64,000 bases of DNA from Imperialibacter sp. EC-SDR9 (GCF_902498805.1 NZ_LR701637.1:593857-657856), one strand, 5' to 3'; counted from the first letter of the stretch, positions 26,746 to 36,188 are shown. The notes: generated by a model not told the origin, from the letters alone. A program made the numbers and translations.

Positions 26746-27066
26746 TTAGCAACAGAAGGGGTGCCTGTCAAACATTTTGTTGAAAAGGCCCTTGATCTCC
26801 GCCCACCGAACCGGGTCGATGCAGTAACTTACGGATACCCCCTCGATGGTGCCTTTGATAATGCCCATGTCTTTGAGTTCCCTCAGATGCTGGCTAATGG
26901 TTGCCTGAGCCAAACCCAGCTCTTCCACCAGGTCACCATTGATACACGCATTGGTTTTGAGCAAATAATCAATGATAGCCACACGGGCAGGATGAGCAAA
27001 TGCCTTGGCGATAAGGGCCAGGTCATTTTGTTCAGCAGTAAAGAGGTCTGTCTTTGTTACACCCAT
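26746..27066 (-). CDS. arsR: ArsR-family arsenic repressor
   Basis: This 106-residue winged-helix repressor has the recognition helix ELGLAQATISQHLRELK (about residues 49-65) typical of ArsR/SmtB. The alpha-3 metal site is atypical: CINGDL has only Cys41 rather than the CxC of classical ArsR, while Cys82 and the C-terminal Cys105-Cys106 are available. Arsenite may therefore be sensed by a rearranged thiol set, as is known for some ArsR lineages; that is inference. It heads the locus and has its own operator copy upstream, with arsM starting 49 bases after its stop. Confidence 0.93.
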   Translation of the reverse strand: MGVTKTDLFTAEQNDLALIAKAFAHPARVAIIDYLLKTNACINGDLVEELGLAQATISQHLRELKDMGIIKGTIEGVSVSYCIDPVRWAEIKGLFNKMFDRHPFCC

Positions 27067-27079
27067 GATTTTTAATTAC

Positions 27080-27095
27080 ATTGCAATATTACGAT
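27080..27095 (-). promoter_or_regulatory. Putative ArsR operator upstream of arsR
   Basis: The identical 16-mer ATTGCAATATTACGAT lies 13 bases upstream of the arsR ATG, implying autoregulation. Confidence 0.65.
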
Positions 27096-27169
27096 TAATC
27101 AAAGTGCAGACCAAGCAGGCACTGTAAAATTTTATCCTATATATTGATAAACAAGTAGAACGAGAGCAC

Positions 27170-27625
27170 ATGACCACTGACATCATACTTCCGATATGGA
27201 AAATGGGCCGAACCAGGCTCACCAACCAGCTGGCAACCATTACACCCGAAAGCCTTTCCCGCAGAATCCACCCCGACAGCAATTCGATAGGTTGGCTACT
27301 CCGCCACATAGCGGAGGTGGAGCTCCTTTTTGCCAAAAACGTATTTGGAAGACCTTTGCAGGTGAAGCTATCAACAGTGGGGCAGGGCATAAAGGACTTG
27401 GGGCACTTTACCAACCTTGAGGAGCTCAAAGGGCTGCTCGACGAATCGGGCAGGGAGTTGGAGGCGGCCATTTTGGATCAAGAAGATGGAAGATGGACTA
27501 CTGAGATTACTACCCGGGAGTTTGGAACGATTACCAAAGCGGAAGCACTCTCCCGCATCACTACGCACACCGCATGGCATGCTGGTCAAATAGCGATTAT
27601 TAAAAAGTATGATACAGCCGGATAA
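27170..27625 (+). CDS. DinB-family protein
   Basis: This 151-residue cytosolic four-helix-bundle protein has the family histidines in SIGWLLRHIAEVE (about residue 46) and HTAWHAGQIAIIKK near the C-terminus, which would bind a divalent metal. It starts at the ATG at 27170 with the helix IWKMGRTRLTNQL following. It is divergent from arsR and unrelated to arsenic by motif. It is distinct from the exported DinB protein at 16244. Catalytic role is unknown; thiol-dependent transferases are one possibility in the superfamily. Confidence 0.85.
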   Translation: MTTDIILPIWKMGRTRLTNQLATITPESLSRRIHPDSNSIGWLLRHIAEVELLFAKNVFGRPLQVKLSTVGQGIKDLGHFTNLEELKGLLDESGRELEAAILDQEDGRWTTEITTREFGTITKAEALSRITTHTAWHAGQIAIIKKYDTAG

Positions 27626-27634
27626 AAGCTGGCA

Positions 27635-28273
27635 CTATCCGAAACGCTTCTTCGAATGCAACACAGCATCATTAATTCGTTTTTTTATTTCAGACACGGT
27701 CAATTTTTCCTTCAGTTTGGGCGGATCAATGGCGGGGTCGATATCATCAAAGTAGTTGACTGACCGTAAGGCGATGAGTGGATTGAAATTGGGGTATTTG
27801 GTGGCGTAGAAGGCTATCATCTGCTCCAAAGAGAAATGCTCCAGGAGGTAGTAGACGTCGATAAAGTCCTTGAGTCGCTTGCCGGAGTTGGAAATGGCAT
27901 TGAGTTTCATGGCAGCAATGTCTTCTTTTCCAAGAAACGTGATGCCCTCTTCAGTTATTGGAGGCATCACTAGCGGGTAGTTATGGCGGACGAAGTCAAC
28001 CTTTACGCCTTCGATAAAGCCGATAATAGTGTTCCTGACATTCAACTTGATATCAAAATCAAACCCTGAAGCATTGATATAGTCAATAAGACGCTGGTTG
28101 TTTATTTCCTGGGAGGTAAAAAGGTCAATGTCGATTGAGTTGCGGTGACCAAGCTGCAATGTCAAAGAGGTGCCGCCGACCAAATAGAATTCTCGCAGCT
28201 CAGTAAGTTGCTGGAGTTTTTGTGTCAACGCAAACGTCGCATCTGAAATTAGAAAGGGATCTTTATGCAACAT
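27635..28273 (-). CDS. AbiEii/AbiGii-type nucleotidyltransferase
   Basis: This 212-residue protein has the nucleotidyltransferase signature LVGGTSLTLQLGHR followed by the metal-binding DIDLF (GGxSL...DxDL), the core of AbiEii toxins and related MNT-like enzymes. The ATG at 28273 is preferred over an upstream extension because the overlapping gene ends at 28263 and the domain starts soon after. AbiEii proteins transfer nucleotides to targets such as tRNA and are paired with an antitoxin. The small upstream gene is the likely partner and overlaps by 11 bases, indicating translational coupling. Whether it is an active toxin here is unknown. Confidence 0.85.
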   Translation of the reverse strand: MLHKDPFLISDATFALTQKLQQLTELREFYLVGGTSLTLQLGHRNSIDIDLFTSQEINNQRLIDYINASGFDFDIKLNVRNTIIGFIEGVKVDFVRHNYPLVMPPITEEGITFLGKEDIAAMKLNAISNSGKRLKDFIDVYYLLEHFSLEQMIAFYATKYPNFNPLIALRSVNYFDDIDPAIDPPKLKEKLTVSEIKKRINDAVLHSKKRFG

Positions 28274-28517
28274 CCAAAAAGTCGGATTTAAGGAAGAACT
28301 TTGACCACTCCTTCTCTCGTGTGCCCAACTGGGCACTCCAGTCTATCGTTTCAAGAATCTTAGGTTCTCCATAGTACCTAATAATCTCCTTCCATTCCTC
28401 AAGGTTTCCCAATTGAAGCACTCTTTCAATGACGATCTTGTATGACTTGTCATAATTGAAGGTCTCAAGATCGTACTCCCACAGCAAGTGGCCGGGTAAA
28501 TTGGGTTTGGTACTCAT
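28263..28517 (-). CDS. Small partner of AbiEii-type protein (DUF6922-like)
   Basis: This 84-residue acidic protein opens MSTKPNLPGHLLWEYD and carries VIERVLQLGNLEEWKEIIRYYG. It resembles the small DUF6922-type proteins that precede AbiEii-like nucleotidyltransferases in Bacteroidota. It takes the antitoxin position and overlaps the toxin-like gene by 11 bases, but it is not an AbiEi winged-helix protein. A neutralising or scaffold role is inference. Confidence 0.65.
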   Translation of the reverse strand: MSTKPNLPGHLLWEYDLETFNYDKSYKIVIERVLQLGNLEEWKEIIRYYGEPKILETIDWSAQLGTREKEWSKFFLKSDFLDVA

Positions 28518-28618
28518 GACTTATACAATCTGCGAAAAGTATCGTTGAACAAGCGGATGTAAGCCTAATTTACGAAAAGCGATTTAACTAATGCGAAAAA
28601 GTTACCTGAAGCGACGGC

Positions 28619-30220
28619 CTAAGCCTCGCTATCTGCCATCCTGTTGTGTTCCGACTGGAAAGCGAAGTCGATTTCCGGATACTTGGAAATCATCACGTCC
28701 AGCATTCCTTTCGATTCCGCCAAATAAACGGGTAACCCGTCTTTATCTAGTGCGATAGAGTTGGCCTTAAAGTCCAGGAAGTCCTTGAGTTTGGCCGGGT
28801 TGTTGGAACTGACCCAGCAGGCTTTGTACATCGGCATGGGGCGAAAACGACAGCTGGCTCCATATTCATGAAGCAGGCGATATTGAATAACGTCAAACTG
28901 CAGCTCACCCACAGTGCCCACAATTTTTCTGTTGCCGGGTTGCTTGATAAAGAGCTGCGCCACGCCTTCGTCGGTGAGCTGGTGAATCCCTTTTTCCATC
29001 TGCTTCGATTTCATTGGGTCGGCATTTTCCAGTTCTCTGAAAATCTCTGGAGAGAAGCTGGGAATGCCTTTGTAGGTAATCATTTCACCCTCGCTCAATG
29101 TGTCGCCGATCTTGAAGTTGCCGGTGTCGTAAAGGCCCACAACGTCGCCCGGAAAGGCCGAGTCGATGGTCTCCTTGTCCTGAGCCATGAAGCTGGTTGG
29201 GTTGGCAAAGCGCACATTCTTATTGAGCCTTACGTGGTGGTAAAACTTGTTACGCTCAAACACCCCACTGCACACCCTGAGGAAGGCAATTCTGTCACGG
29301 TGACGAGGGTCAAGGTTGGCGTGAATCTTAAATACAAACCCCGAAAAGTTATTTTCAGTAGGAAGCACCTGGCGCAGATTCGTCTCTCTTGGCAGAGGTG
29401 TTGGGGCGATTTCTATGAATGTGTCGAGCAATTCCTGCACGCCGAAATTATTCAAGGCACTGCCAAAAAACACCGGAGCCAGAAGCCCGTCCAGGTAGTT
29501 TTCCTTGTCAAAAGGCTCGTAGGCCATTTCCACGAGCTCAGCATCTTCCCGGAGGGTGTCGGCATCTCTGCCAATGATTTCTTCTAGTTGGGGGCTTTGG
29601 AGATCTGAAAATGATACAATGTCTCGCTCAACGGCAGTTTTGTTGGCATTGAAGAGGTTGAGGTGCTTTTTATAAAGGTTATAAACGCCTTTAAAATCAG
29701 AACCATTATTTATCGGCCAGCTTAGCGGGCGCACTTTAATACTCAGCTTGTCCTCCAGCTCGTCCATAAGCTCAAAAGGGTCTTTGCCCGGTCGGTCCAT
29801 TTTGTTCACGAACACAATCACCGGTGTGTCTCGCATGCGGCACACACTCATGAGTTTTTCGGTTTGCTCTTCCACGCCCTTCACAGAGTCCACCACAAGT
29901 ATCACACTGTCGACGGCCGTAAGTGTCCGGTAGGTGTCTTCTGCAAAGTCTTTGTGACCGGGAGTGTCCAGCAGATTGATCTTTATGCCTTTGTATTCGA
30001 AGCCCATCACCGAGGTAGCCACGGAAATACCACGCTGCTTCTCTATCTCCATAAAGTCGGAGGTGGCGGTCTTCTTAATTTTGTTGTTCTTAACGGCTCC
30101 GGCTGACTGAATAGCACCACCAAAAAGAAGTAGTTTCTCTGTCAAAGTGGTTTTCCCCGCATCGGGGTGACTGATAATGGCAAATGTTCTGCGGCGATCT
30201 AATTCTGCAGTGTTCTTCAT
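28619..30220 (-). CDS. prfC: Peptide chain release factor 3
   Basis: This 533-residue translational GTPase has the P-loop SHPDAGKTT at residues 17-25, switch-2 DTPGHKDF and NKMD for guanine recognition. Domain II and the RF3-specific C-terminal region follow ([19 protein letters not shown]). Its length fits RF3 (about 530) and is shorter than EF-G. It recycles RF1/RF2 from the ribosome after peptide release. A TATATTTG promoter-like box lies about 70 bases upstream on the minus strand. Confidence 0.97.
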   Translation of the reverse strand: MKNTAELDRRRTFAIISHPDAGKTTLTEKLLLFGGAIQSAGAVKNNKIKKTATSDFMEIEKQRGISVATSVMGFEYKGIKINLLDTPGHKDFAEDTYRTLTAVDSVILVVDSVKGVEEQTEKLMSVCRMRDTPVIVFVNKMDRPGKDPFELMDELEDKLSIKVRPLSWPINNGSDFKGVYNLYKKHLNLFNANKTAVERDIVSFSDLQSPQLEEIIGRDADTLREDAELVEMAYEPFDKENYLDGLLAPVFFGSALNNFGVQELLDTFIEIAPTPLPRETNLRQVLPTENNFSGFVFKIHANLDPRHRDRIAFLRVCSGVFERNKFYHHVRLNKNVRFANPTSFMAQDKETIDSAFPGDVVGLYDTGNFKIGDTLSEGEMITYKGIPSFSPEIFRELENADPMKSKQMEKGIHQLTDEGVAQLFIKQPGNRKIVGTVGELQFDVIQYRLLHEYGASCRFRPMPMYKACWVSSNNPAKLKDFLDFKANSIALDKDGLPVYLAESKGMLDVMISKYPEIDFAFQSEHNRMADSEA

Positions 30221-30290
30221 ACAACTCCTTAACTAATCGTGATTTACTCTGAATTTGGTGGATAAAAAGGCCTCATTCCCAAAGATTTTG

Positions 30291-30298
30291 CAAATATA
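30291..30298 (-). promoter_or_regulatory. TAnnTTTG -7 box before prfC
   Basis: TATATTTG on the minus strand lies 70 bases upstream of prfC. The nearest TTG is only 12 bases further upstream, so the -33 element is uncertain. Confidence 0.4.
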
Positions 30299-30349
30299 AG
30301 TCTTTAAAGACAAGGGATCGACATGCGGTGTGATAAATAGGAACTTACA

Positions 30350-31093
30350 CTAGTGTCCGCTTTTTTGAATATAGTTCAGAAGGGTCTTTTTCAATGAGTC
30401 AATTTCCTTTTGGGAAGCGTCTACTGCCGACGCTTTCTCTGCTATCAGCTGACCCAGATCATTAATGGCAGTAACCAGTTCCCCATCTTCAAAAGCAACG
30501 TCTTTATCGGCACTTCGGGCCTTCGACTTTTCCAGCTTAGCTATGAGCTTCTGTCTTTTTGCTACGGCCCGTTGATGATCGGCGCTGGTTTTTCTGGCTT
30601 GTTTTTCGGCGGCAACTATCAGTTGCTGGATATAGTCACCATAGAATTTCGACTTGAATTCCTGAAGGAAATTCTTTGTCTGCTGCATATACTCTTTCCT
30701 TGTCGGCGCATCCATATTAACGCTATTCAGTACAAGCGTTAATATGGAAGAGTTACCATCGATCATTATTTCAGAAAACATTTCTATTGGCACATTCGAC
30801 GAACCTTTTTTAGGGGGCACTGAAAGTTTCCAGTAAGTTTTTCGGTTCTTTACCCTGGCTACGGTTTTAAGGTACCGCCACCAACCCTTTTGCAGGTTTT
30901 TTGGAGGGAAATCAAACTGAGCTGAGTAACCGGAGTGCTTGTCGCTGCCAATTGCTAGAGAGGATGATGTCACGGCCGAACCGAAATCAGGTATTCTTGT
31001 TGAGGTAGTAGTGGCATTTTTGCTTTGAGCCGACAAGCCTCCTGCTGAAATGAAGATTATTAAAACAGAAAGCAGGAATATGCAGTTTTTCAT
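30350..31093 (-). CDS. Hypothetical exported protein with C-terminal coiled coil
   Basis: This 247-residue protein has a signal peptide (FLLSVLIIFISAGGLSAQ), a low-complexity Thr/Ser segment, a beta-rich middle and a Lys/Glu-rich C-terminal half with heptad-like spacing (RQKLIAKLEKSKARSADKD, IAEKASAVDASQKEIDSLKK). I do not recognise the family. It lies between prfC and the TIGR01777 gene without an operon partner; periplasmic location is inferred. Confidence 0.65.
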   Translation of the reverse strand: MKNCIFLLSVLIIFISAGGLSAQSKNATTTSTRIPDFGSAVTSSSLAIGSDKHSGYSAQFDFPPKNLQKGWWRYLKTVARVKNRKTYWKLSVPPKKGSSNVPIEMFSEIMIDGNSSILTLVLNSVNMDAPTRKEYMQQTKNFLQEFKSKFYGDYIQQLIVAAEKQARKTSADHQRAVAKRQKLIAKLEKSKARSADKDVAFEDGELVTAINDLGQLIAEKASAVDASQKEIDSLKKTLLNYIQKSGH

Positions 31094-31200
31094 TCAAACA
31101 CCATTTCTTATCTAACGCAAATGTTGGCTAAAAATGCGTAATTAATACGGAAGTTGAAAAGTGAATTATACAGAGGTAACAAGCAGCAAAAGCATCTGGT

Positions 31201-32124
31201 ATGACAGAGACAACGAAAGGCAAAATACTGGTAACGGGAGGAAGCGGTTTAATTGGAAGCCGCCTGAGCGAGTTGCTGACCGAGGCTGGGTACGAAGTGG
31301 CTTGGCTGAGCAGGTCTTCCGGAAAGGCCGACAAGTATAAAACCTATAAATGGGATATTGAAAAGGGGGCGATACAAGATGGTGCCCTGGAAGGCCTTGA
31401 AGCAGTTGTGCATTTGGCAGGTGCAGGAATCGCCGATAAGCGCTGGTCGGAAGCCAGGAAAAAGCTGATACTGGAAAGCAGAACCAAGTCGACGGCATTG
31501 CTTATGGAAAGGCTCTCGGCTCTCGGGTTAAAGCCAAAAGTGTTTATTGGAGCCTCTGCGATTGGTTATTATGGTGCCGATACTGGCGATGCTATGATTG
31601 ATGAAAAGTCACCAGCTGGAGACGATTTTCTTGCTCAAGTTGTAAAGTCGTGGGAAGGATCATCTGCACCCGTTGAAGACATGGGAATCAGGCGGGTACT
31701 TATTCGGGTGGGCGTGGTGCTGAGCGCAAAGGGCGGTGCACTTCCGCAACTTTTGACTCCAATAAAATTTGGGTTCGGTGCCCCTTTGGGAACGGGCAAG
31801 CAATGGATGAGCTGGATTCATATCGATGACCTTTGCCGCTTGTTTGTGGAAGCCATTCAGAATACTGCCTATGAGGGAGTTTACAACGGCGTAAGTCCAT
31901 CGCCAGTCACTAACAAAGAAATCACAAAAGAAGCTGCAAAAGTATTGAAGAAGCCGCTTTGGCTGCCACCCGTTCCTGGCTTCGTTCTGAAAGTGGCGCT
32001 TGGTGAAATGGCGCAGATTGTCCTGGGTGGTAGCAAGATTTCCTCCAAAAAAGCTGAGAGTATGGGATTCAAGTTTGATTGTCCCCACCTCAAAGGTGCT
32101 TTGGAAAGCATTTTGCTGAAATAG
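31201..32124 (+). CDS. TIGR01777-family NAD-dependent epimerase-like protein
   Basis: This 307-residue extended SDR protein has the N-terminal dinucleotide motif VTGGSGLIGSRL (residues 11-22), the SDR active-site YYG (GASAIGYYGADTGD) and the C-terminal DUF1731-like tail (LGGSKISSKKAESMGFKFDCPHLKGAL) typical of YfcH/SDR39U1. It is thought to bind NADPH, but the substrate of the family remains undefined. It is a single gene followed by an MltD-like enzyme after 112 bases. Confidence 0.93.
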   Translation: MTETTKGKILVTGGSGLIGSRLSELLTEAGYEVAWLSRSSGKADKYKTYKWDIEKGAIQDGALEGLEAVVHLAGAGIADKRWSEARKKLILESRTKSTALLMERLSALGLKPKVFIGASAIGYYGADTGDAMIDEKSPAGDDFLAQVVKSWEGSSAPVEDMGIRRVLIRVGVVLSAKGGALPQLLTPIKFGFGAPLGTGKQWMSWIHIDDLCRLFVEAIQNTAYEGVYNGVSPSPVTNKEITKEAAKVLKKPLWLPPVPGFVLKVALGEMAQIVLGGSKISSKKAESMGFKFDCPHLKGALESILLK

Positions 32125-32188
32125 TCTTTGCCACTGCCAATCAGCAAATCATGTTTTCACCTTCGTTTTAATTGTCTCGATTTAAACG

Positions 32189-32196
32189 TATTTTTG
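32189..32196 (+). promoter_or_regulatory. TAnnTTTG -7 box before lytic transglycosylase gene
   Basis: TATTTTTG lies 40 bases upstream of the ATG at 32237. The nearest upstream TTG (32172-32174) is 14 bases away, shorter than the usual spacing. Confidence 0.45.
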
Positions 32197-32236
32197 CGTT
32201 TTGGCAATTCTGTACTGCCCCCAAGAAAATAAGAGT

Positions 32237-33229
32237 ATGCGTAAATTCATCATGTTGCAGCTTTGGCTCGGCATCCTTATCATCGGCGGTTATTTTGTTT
32301 ACAAGCGCACCACGGGCAAAGATGAATACCTGACGCCGCCGCCCGCTTCCATGGAAACAGTGCCTCTGGAGGTCACCCTGCCAGATAATTACGTCAAAGT
32401 GTTCGAGTTGCCAGATACCCTGAGTTTTGCAGGAGAGCCGGTGCCCTTACATATGACAGATGTGAGGGAACGACTTGACAGGGAAATACATGTCAACTCC
32501 TACTGGCACAGCAGCACGATCTTCCTTATCAAACGATCCAACCGCTGGTTGCCTTTGCTTGAAGAGCTGCTCAAAGAAAATGGCATTCCTACAGATTTTA
32601 AGTATTTGTCAGTGATTGAAAGTGGCCTTGAGAATGTTGTTTCTCCAAGGCAGGCAGTAGGTTTCTGGCAAATACGAGAAGGTACTGGCAATGATTTTGG
32701 CCTGGAGATCAATCGGGAGGTTGATCAGCGCTACGACCCGATTGCTTCTACAGCGGCGGCGGCCAGATACATGCTCAAGGCCAAAGAAAAGTTTGGGAAC
32801 TGGACAAACGTGGCGGCGTCTTACAACATGGGAATGAAAGGCCTGGCCGACGAGCTTGAGGAGCAGAAGACAAATTCCTACTACGACTTGTTGCTAAACG
32901 AAGAAACTTCCAGGTACATGTTCCGCTTGCTGGCCATCAAAGAGATACTTGAGCACCCTAAAAAGTATGGATATGATATTCCGCAGGAGTTACTGTACCC
33001 TGTGATTCCGCTCGATACATTGCGGGTTACGGAAGACATACCCAGCCTCGTTGACTTTGCCCAGGCGAGAGGCTTGTCATACAAGGAACTCAGACTGCAC
33101 AATCCGTGGTTAAGGAGGGGTGCTTTAAATGTCAGGAAAGGAAAAAGCTATTTGCTCAGGCTACCGAAGGGGCATGTTGAAGTACTGCCAACTGACAATC
33201 AAACCGATGCCTTGAATTCCGGAAATTGA
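32237..33229 (+). CDS. MltD-like lytic transglycosylase with LysM-like tail
   Basis: This 330-residue membrane-anchored protein (helix QLWLGILIIGGYFVY, about residues 7-22) has a soluble SLT/GH23 domain with catalytic Glu128 in VIESGLEN, then FWQI and ASYNMGMKGL motifs. The C-terminal 70 residues, VTEDIPSLVDFAQARGLSY onward, look LysM-like. It cleaves peptidoglycan between MurNAc and GlcNAc with anhydro product formation. The ATG at 32237 is chosen over an upstream TTG because the membrane anchor begins there. Confidence 0.9.
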   Translation: MRKFIMLQLWLGILIIGGYFVYKRTTGKDEYLTPPPASMETVPLEVTLPDNYVKVFELPDTLSFAGEPVPLHMTDVRERLDREIHVNSYWHSSTIFLIKRSNRWLPLLEELLKENGIPTDFKYLSVIESGLENVVSPRQAVGFWQIREGTGNDFGLEINREVDQRYDPIASTAAAARYMLKAKEKFGNWTNVAASYNMGMKGLADELEEQKTNSYYDLLLNEETSRYMFRLLAIKEILEHPKKYGYDIPQELLYPVIPLDTLRVTEDIPSLVDFAQARGLSYKELRLHNPWLRRGALNVRKGKSYLLRLPKGHVEVLPTDNQTDALNSGN

Positions 33230-33263
33230 TTTAATTTAAAAACGTTTTGTATCCATCAACAGC

Positions 33264-36155
33264 ATGCCAAAAGATACTTTAAAAGCACCAAAACCCACAA
33301 CAGAAAGCAATGGGGAGCAGTTGGTGAATGGGGCCACAGATGGTATTGACTTTCTCGAGATTTTCGGAGCCAGGGAGCACAACCTGAAAAACATTGACCT
33401 GAGGTTCAAAAGAAATCAGTTGGTGGTCATTACGGGCATTAGTGGTAGCGGTAAGTCATCGCTGGCGTTTGACACTATCTACGCAGAAGGCCAGCGCCGC
33501 TACATGGAAAGCTTCAGCGCCTACGCACGTTCGTTCATTGGCGAGCTTGAGAGACCCGATGTCGATAAAATCAATGGACTTAGTCCGGTTATTTCTATTG
33601 AACAGAAGACCACTTCTAAAAACCCTCGTTCTACTGTAGGTACGGTCACTGAAATTTATGATTTTCTTCGTTTGCTTTACGCCAGGGCAGGCGACGCCTA
33701 TTCTTACCTCACAGGCAAGAAAATGACCAAGCAAAGTGAGGATCAGATCATCAGGCAGATTCTTAAACAATACGATGGCCAAAAATTGGCTATCCTCGCT
33801 CCGGTTGTCAAAGGCCGAAAGGGGCACTACAGAGAGCTTTTTCAACAAATCAGGAAACTGGGCTTTTCGAGGGCCAGGATCGACGGTGCCTTGGAAGAAA
33901 TCACCCCCAAGATGCAGTTGGATCGCTACAAAACCCACGACATCGAAATTGTGATTGACAGGGTGGTGGTAAGCGAGAAAGACGCCAATCGCATTACCCA
34001 GTCTACTAAAACGGCAATGACGCAAGGCAAGGGCGTCATGATGATTTTGCTTGAAGATGGAAACGTGGCTCATTTTTCCAAGACACTGATGGATCCTGAG
34101 ACAGGGCTTGCATACGACGACCCGGCTCCAAATACCTTCTCCTTCAATTCACCCTACGGTGCCTGCCCGGACTGCAATGGCCTGGGGGTTATTCAGGAAA
34201 TATCCAGAGAGTCGGTCATGCCCGATCCCAATATCAGCATTAGCCGGGGAGGAATAGCACCCTTGGGTGAATACCGGGATATATGGATTTTCAAGAAGCT
34301 GGAGGTCATTCTCAAAAGACACAGGTTAAGTCTGGCCACGCCAATTAAAAACATACCTGAAGAGGCGTTGAAGATAATACTGTTTGGCGACGATGAGCCT
34401 GTAGCAGTTGCCTCAGTCAAATACCCCGGCACAGAATGGAATACTAAATTTGAAGGCATCATCAATTTCCTTGAAAAGCAAAAGGACGGCGGCTCTGACA
34501 AAATGCAGCAATGGGTGGATGAATTTACAGTAAGTACCATCTGCCCATCCTGCCATGGTGCCCGGCTTAAAAAAGAAGCACTGCACTACAAAATCGACAA
34601 AAAGAACATTTCCGAGCTGTCTTTTATGAACATCACCCAGCTTTCGGAGTGGTTCGAAGGACTGGAGACCCGGCTGGACGAGCGACAGAACATCATAGCA
34701 GCCGAGGTATTGAAGGAAATCAGGAAGCGAATCGGGTTTTTGTTGGATGTTGGCCTGGATTACCTGAATCTGGATCGGCCCCTCAGAACGCTTTCCGGTG
34801 GAGAGGCTCAACGTATTCGTTTAGCCACACAAATAGGCACCCAGCTAGTTGGTGTGCTCTATATCCTTGATGAACCAAGCATTGGCCTGCACCAGCGTGA
34901 CAACGTGAAGCTCATCAAGGCGCTGAAAGACCTGAGGGATCTTGGCAACACAGTGATTGTAGTGGAGCATGACCGTGATATGATGATGGAAAGCGACTTC
35001 CTCATTGACATTGGGCCGGGAGCTGGAAGGCACGGTGGCCAGGTGGTAGCTGCTGGCACCCCCCAGGAGGTTTTAGAAAGCAATTCGCTGACTGCCGGCT
35101 ATCTTAATGGAATTAATAAGATCGCTGTGCCGAAGGAAAGAAGAAAGGGAAAGGGCGAAAGCATTGTGCTGAAAGGAGCAACAGGCCACAACTTGAAAAA
35201 TGTCACCCTCACTTTGCCAATTGGCAAGATGCTCTGCATCACTGGGGTGTCGGGCAGTGGCAAGTCTTCGCTGATCCACGAAACACTTTTCCCTATTCTC
35301 AGGAAGCATTTTTACGGCAGCAGATCCGAACCGCTCCCTTATACTGAGATCAAGGGAGTTGAACATATCGACAAAGTGATAGAAGTGGATCAGGCGCCTA
35401 TTGGCAGAACACCACGATCAAACCCAGCCACTTATACCGGTGCCTTCTCGGATATTCGTCTGTTGTTTTCGAACCTTCCTGAGGCGAAGATCAGGGGCTA
35501 CAAGCCTGGTCGCTTCTCGTTCAACGTAAAGGGGGGTCGTTGCGAAACTTGCGAAGGGGCGGGGATGAAAGTCATCGAAATGGATTTCCTGCCCGACGTG
35601 CATGTGCCGTGTGAAACATGTAAAGGCAAGCGCTACAACAGGGAGACGCTGGAGGTGAGGTTCAAAGGCAAGTCAATTTCAGACGTACTTGACATGACGG
35701 TGGAGCAAGCCGTAGAGTTTTTCGAATTCCAACCCAAAATACTCAGACGGATTCAGACCTTGCACGAAGTCGGTTTGGACTACATCACGTTGGGCCAGCA
35801 TGCCACAACGCTTTCAGGTGGAGAGGCACAGCGGGTGAAGCTGGCAACTGAGCTTTCGAAGAAAGACACAGGCAAGACGCTGTACATTCTTGACGAGCCC
35901 ACCACCGGTCTGCACTTCAAAGACATCCAGCACCTGATTGACGTGCTGAACAAGCTTGTGAACAAAGGCAACACAGTCCTGATCATTGAGCACAACCTCG
36001 ACGTAATTAAAGTAGCTGATCACGTCATTGACCTGGGACTTGAAGGTGGCGACAAAGGGGGGCAGATACTTGCGGAAGGCACACCTGAAGAAGTGGCAAG
36101 AAAGCAGGTAGGGTATACTTCGAAGTTTCTGAAGGAAGAACTCGAACGGGCATAA
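33264..36155 (+). CDS. uvrA: Excinuclease ABC subunit A
   Basis: This 963-residue double ABC ATPase is the DNA damage sensor of nucleotide excision repair. Walker A motifs GISGSGKSS (from residue 58) and GVSGSGKSS (from residue 661), two LSGGEAQR signatures, and zinc-binding CPDCNGLG, CPSCHGARL and CETCEGAGMKV clusters are all present. Length is typical. uvrC also occurs in the window, but uvrB does not. The start at 33264 gives a short N-terminal tail of about 30 residues before the conserved core, which is common in Bacteroidota. Confidence 0.98.
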   Translation: MPKDTLKAPKPTTESNGEQLVNGATDGIDFLEIFGAREHNLKNIDLRFKRNQLVVITGISGSGKSSLAFDTIYAEGQRRYMESFSAYARSFIGELERPDVDKINGLSPVISIEQKTTSKNPRSTVGTVTEIYDFLRLLYARAGDAYSYLTGKKMTKQSEDQIIRQILKQYDGQKLAILAPVVKGRKGHYRELFQQIRKLGFSRARIDGALEEITPKMQLDRYKTHDIEIVIDRVVVSEKDANRITQSTKTAMTQGKGVMMILLEDGNVAHFSKTLMDPETGLAYDDPAPNTFSFNSPYGACPDCNGLGVIQEISRESVMPDPNISISRGGIAPLGEYRDIWIFKKLEVILKRHRLSLATPIKNIPEEALKIILFGDDEPVAVASVKYPGTEWNTKFEGIINFLEKQKDGGSDKMQQWVDEFTVSTICPSCHGARLKKEALHYKIDKKNISELSFMNITQLSEWFEGLETRLDERQNIIAAEVLKEIRKRIGFLLDVGLDYLNLDRPLRTLSGGEAQRIRLATQIGTQLVGVLYILDEPSIGLHQRDNVKLIKALKDLRDLGNTVIVVEHDRDMMMESDFLIDIGPGAGRHGGQVVAAGTPQEVLESNSLTAGYLNGINKIAVPKERRKGKGESIVLKGATGHNLKNVTLTLPIGKMLCITGVSGSGKSSLIHETLFPILRKHFYGSRSEPLPYTEIKGVEHIDKVIEVDQAPIGRTPRSNPATYTGAFSDIRLLFSNLPEAKIRGYKPGRFSFNVKGGRCETCEGAGMKVIEMDFLPDVHVPCETCKGKRYNRETLEVRFKGKSISDVLDMTVEQAVEFFEFQPKILRRIQTLHEVGLDYITLGQHATTLSGGEAQRVKLATELSKKDTGKTLYILDEPTTGLHFKDIQHLIDVLNKLVNKGNTVLIIEHNLDVIKVADHVIDLGLEGGDKGGQILAEGTPEEVARKQVGYTSKFLKEELERA

Positions 36156-36160
36156 ATAAA

Positions 36161-36188
36161 AAATCCCACTGAAAAAACAGCGGGATTT
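36161..36188 (-). terminator. Hairpin terminator, better on the minus strand
   Basis: AAATCCCACT (36161-36170) pairs with AGCGGGATTT (36179-36188) with one mismatch. Read on the minus strand the hairpin is followed by TTTTTT, so it mainly serves the gene at 36269-36595; it also lies 6 bases after the uvrA stop. Confidence 0.7.

Noticed and set aside
28868-29587. 239-residue ORF opposite prfC
   Set aside because: It is antisense to RF3, whose protein sequence is clearly conserved; long shadow ORFs are expected there.
33456-34073. 205-residue ORF opposite uvrA
   Set aside because: Antisense to UvrA core motifs.
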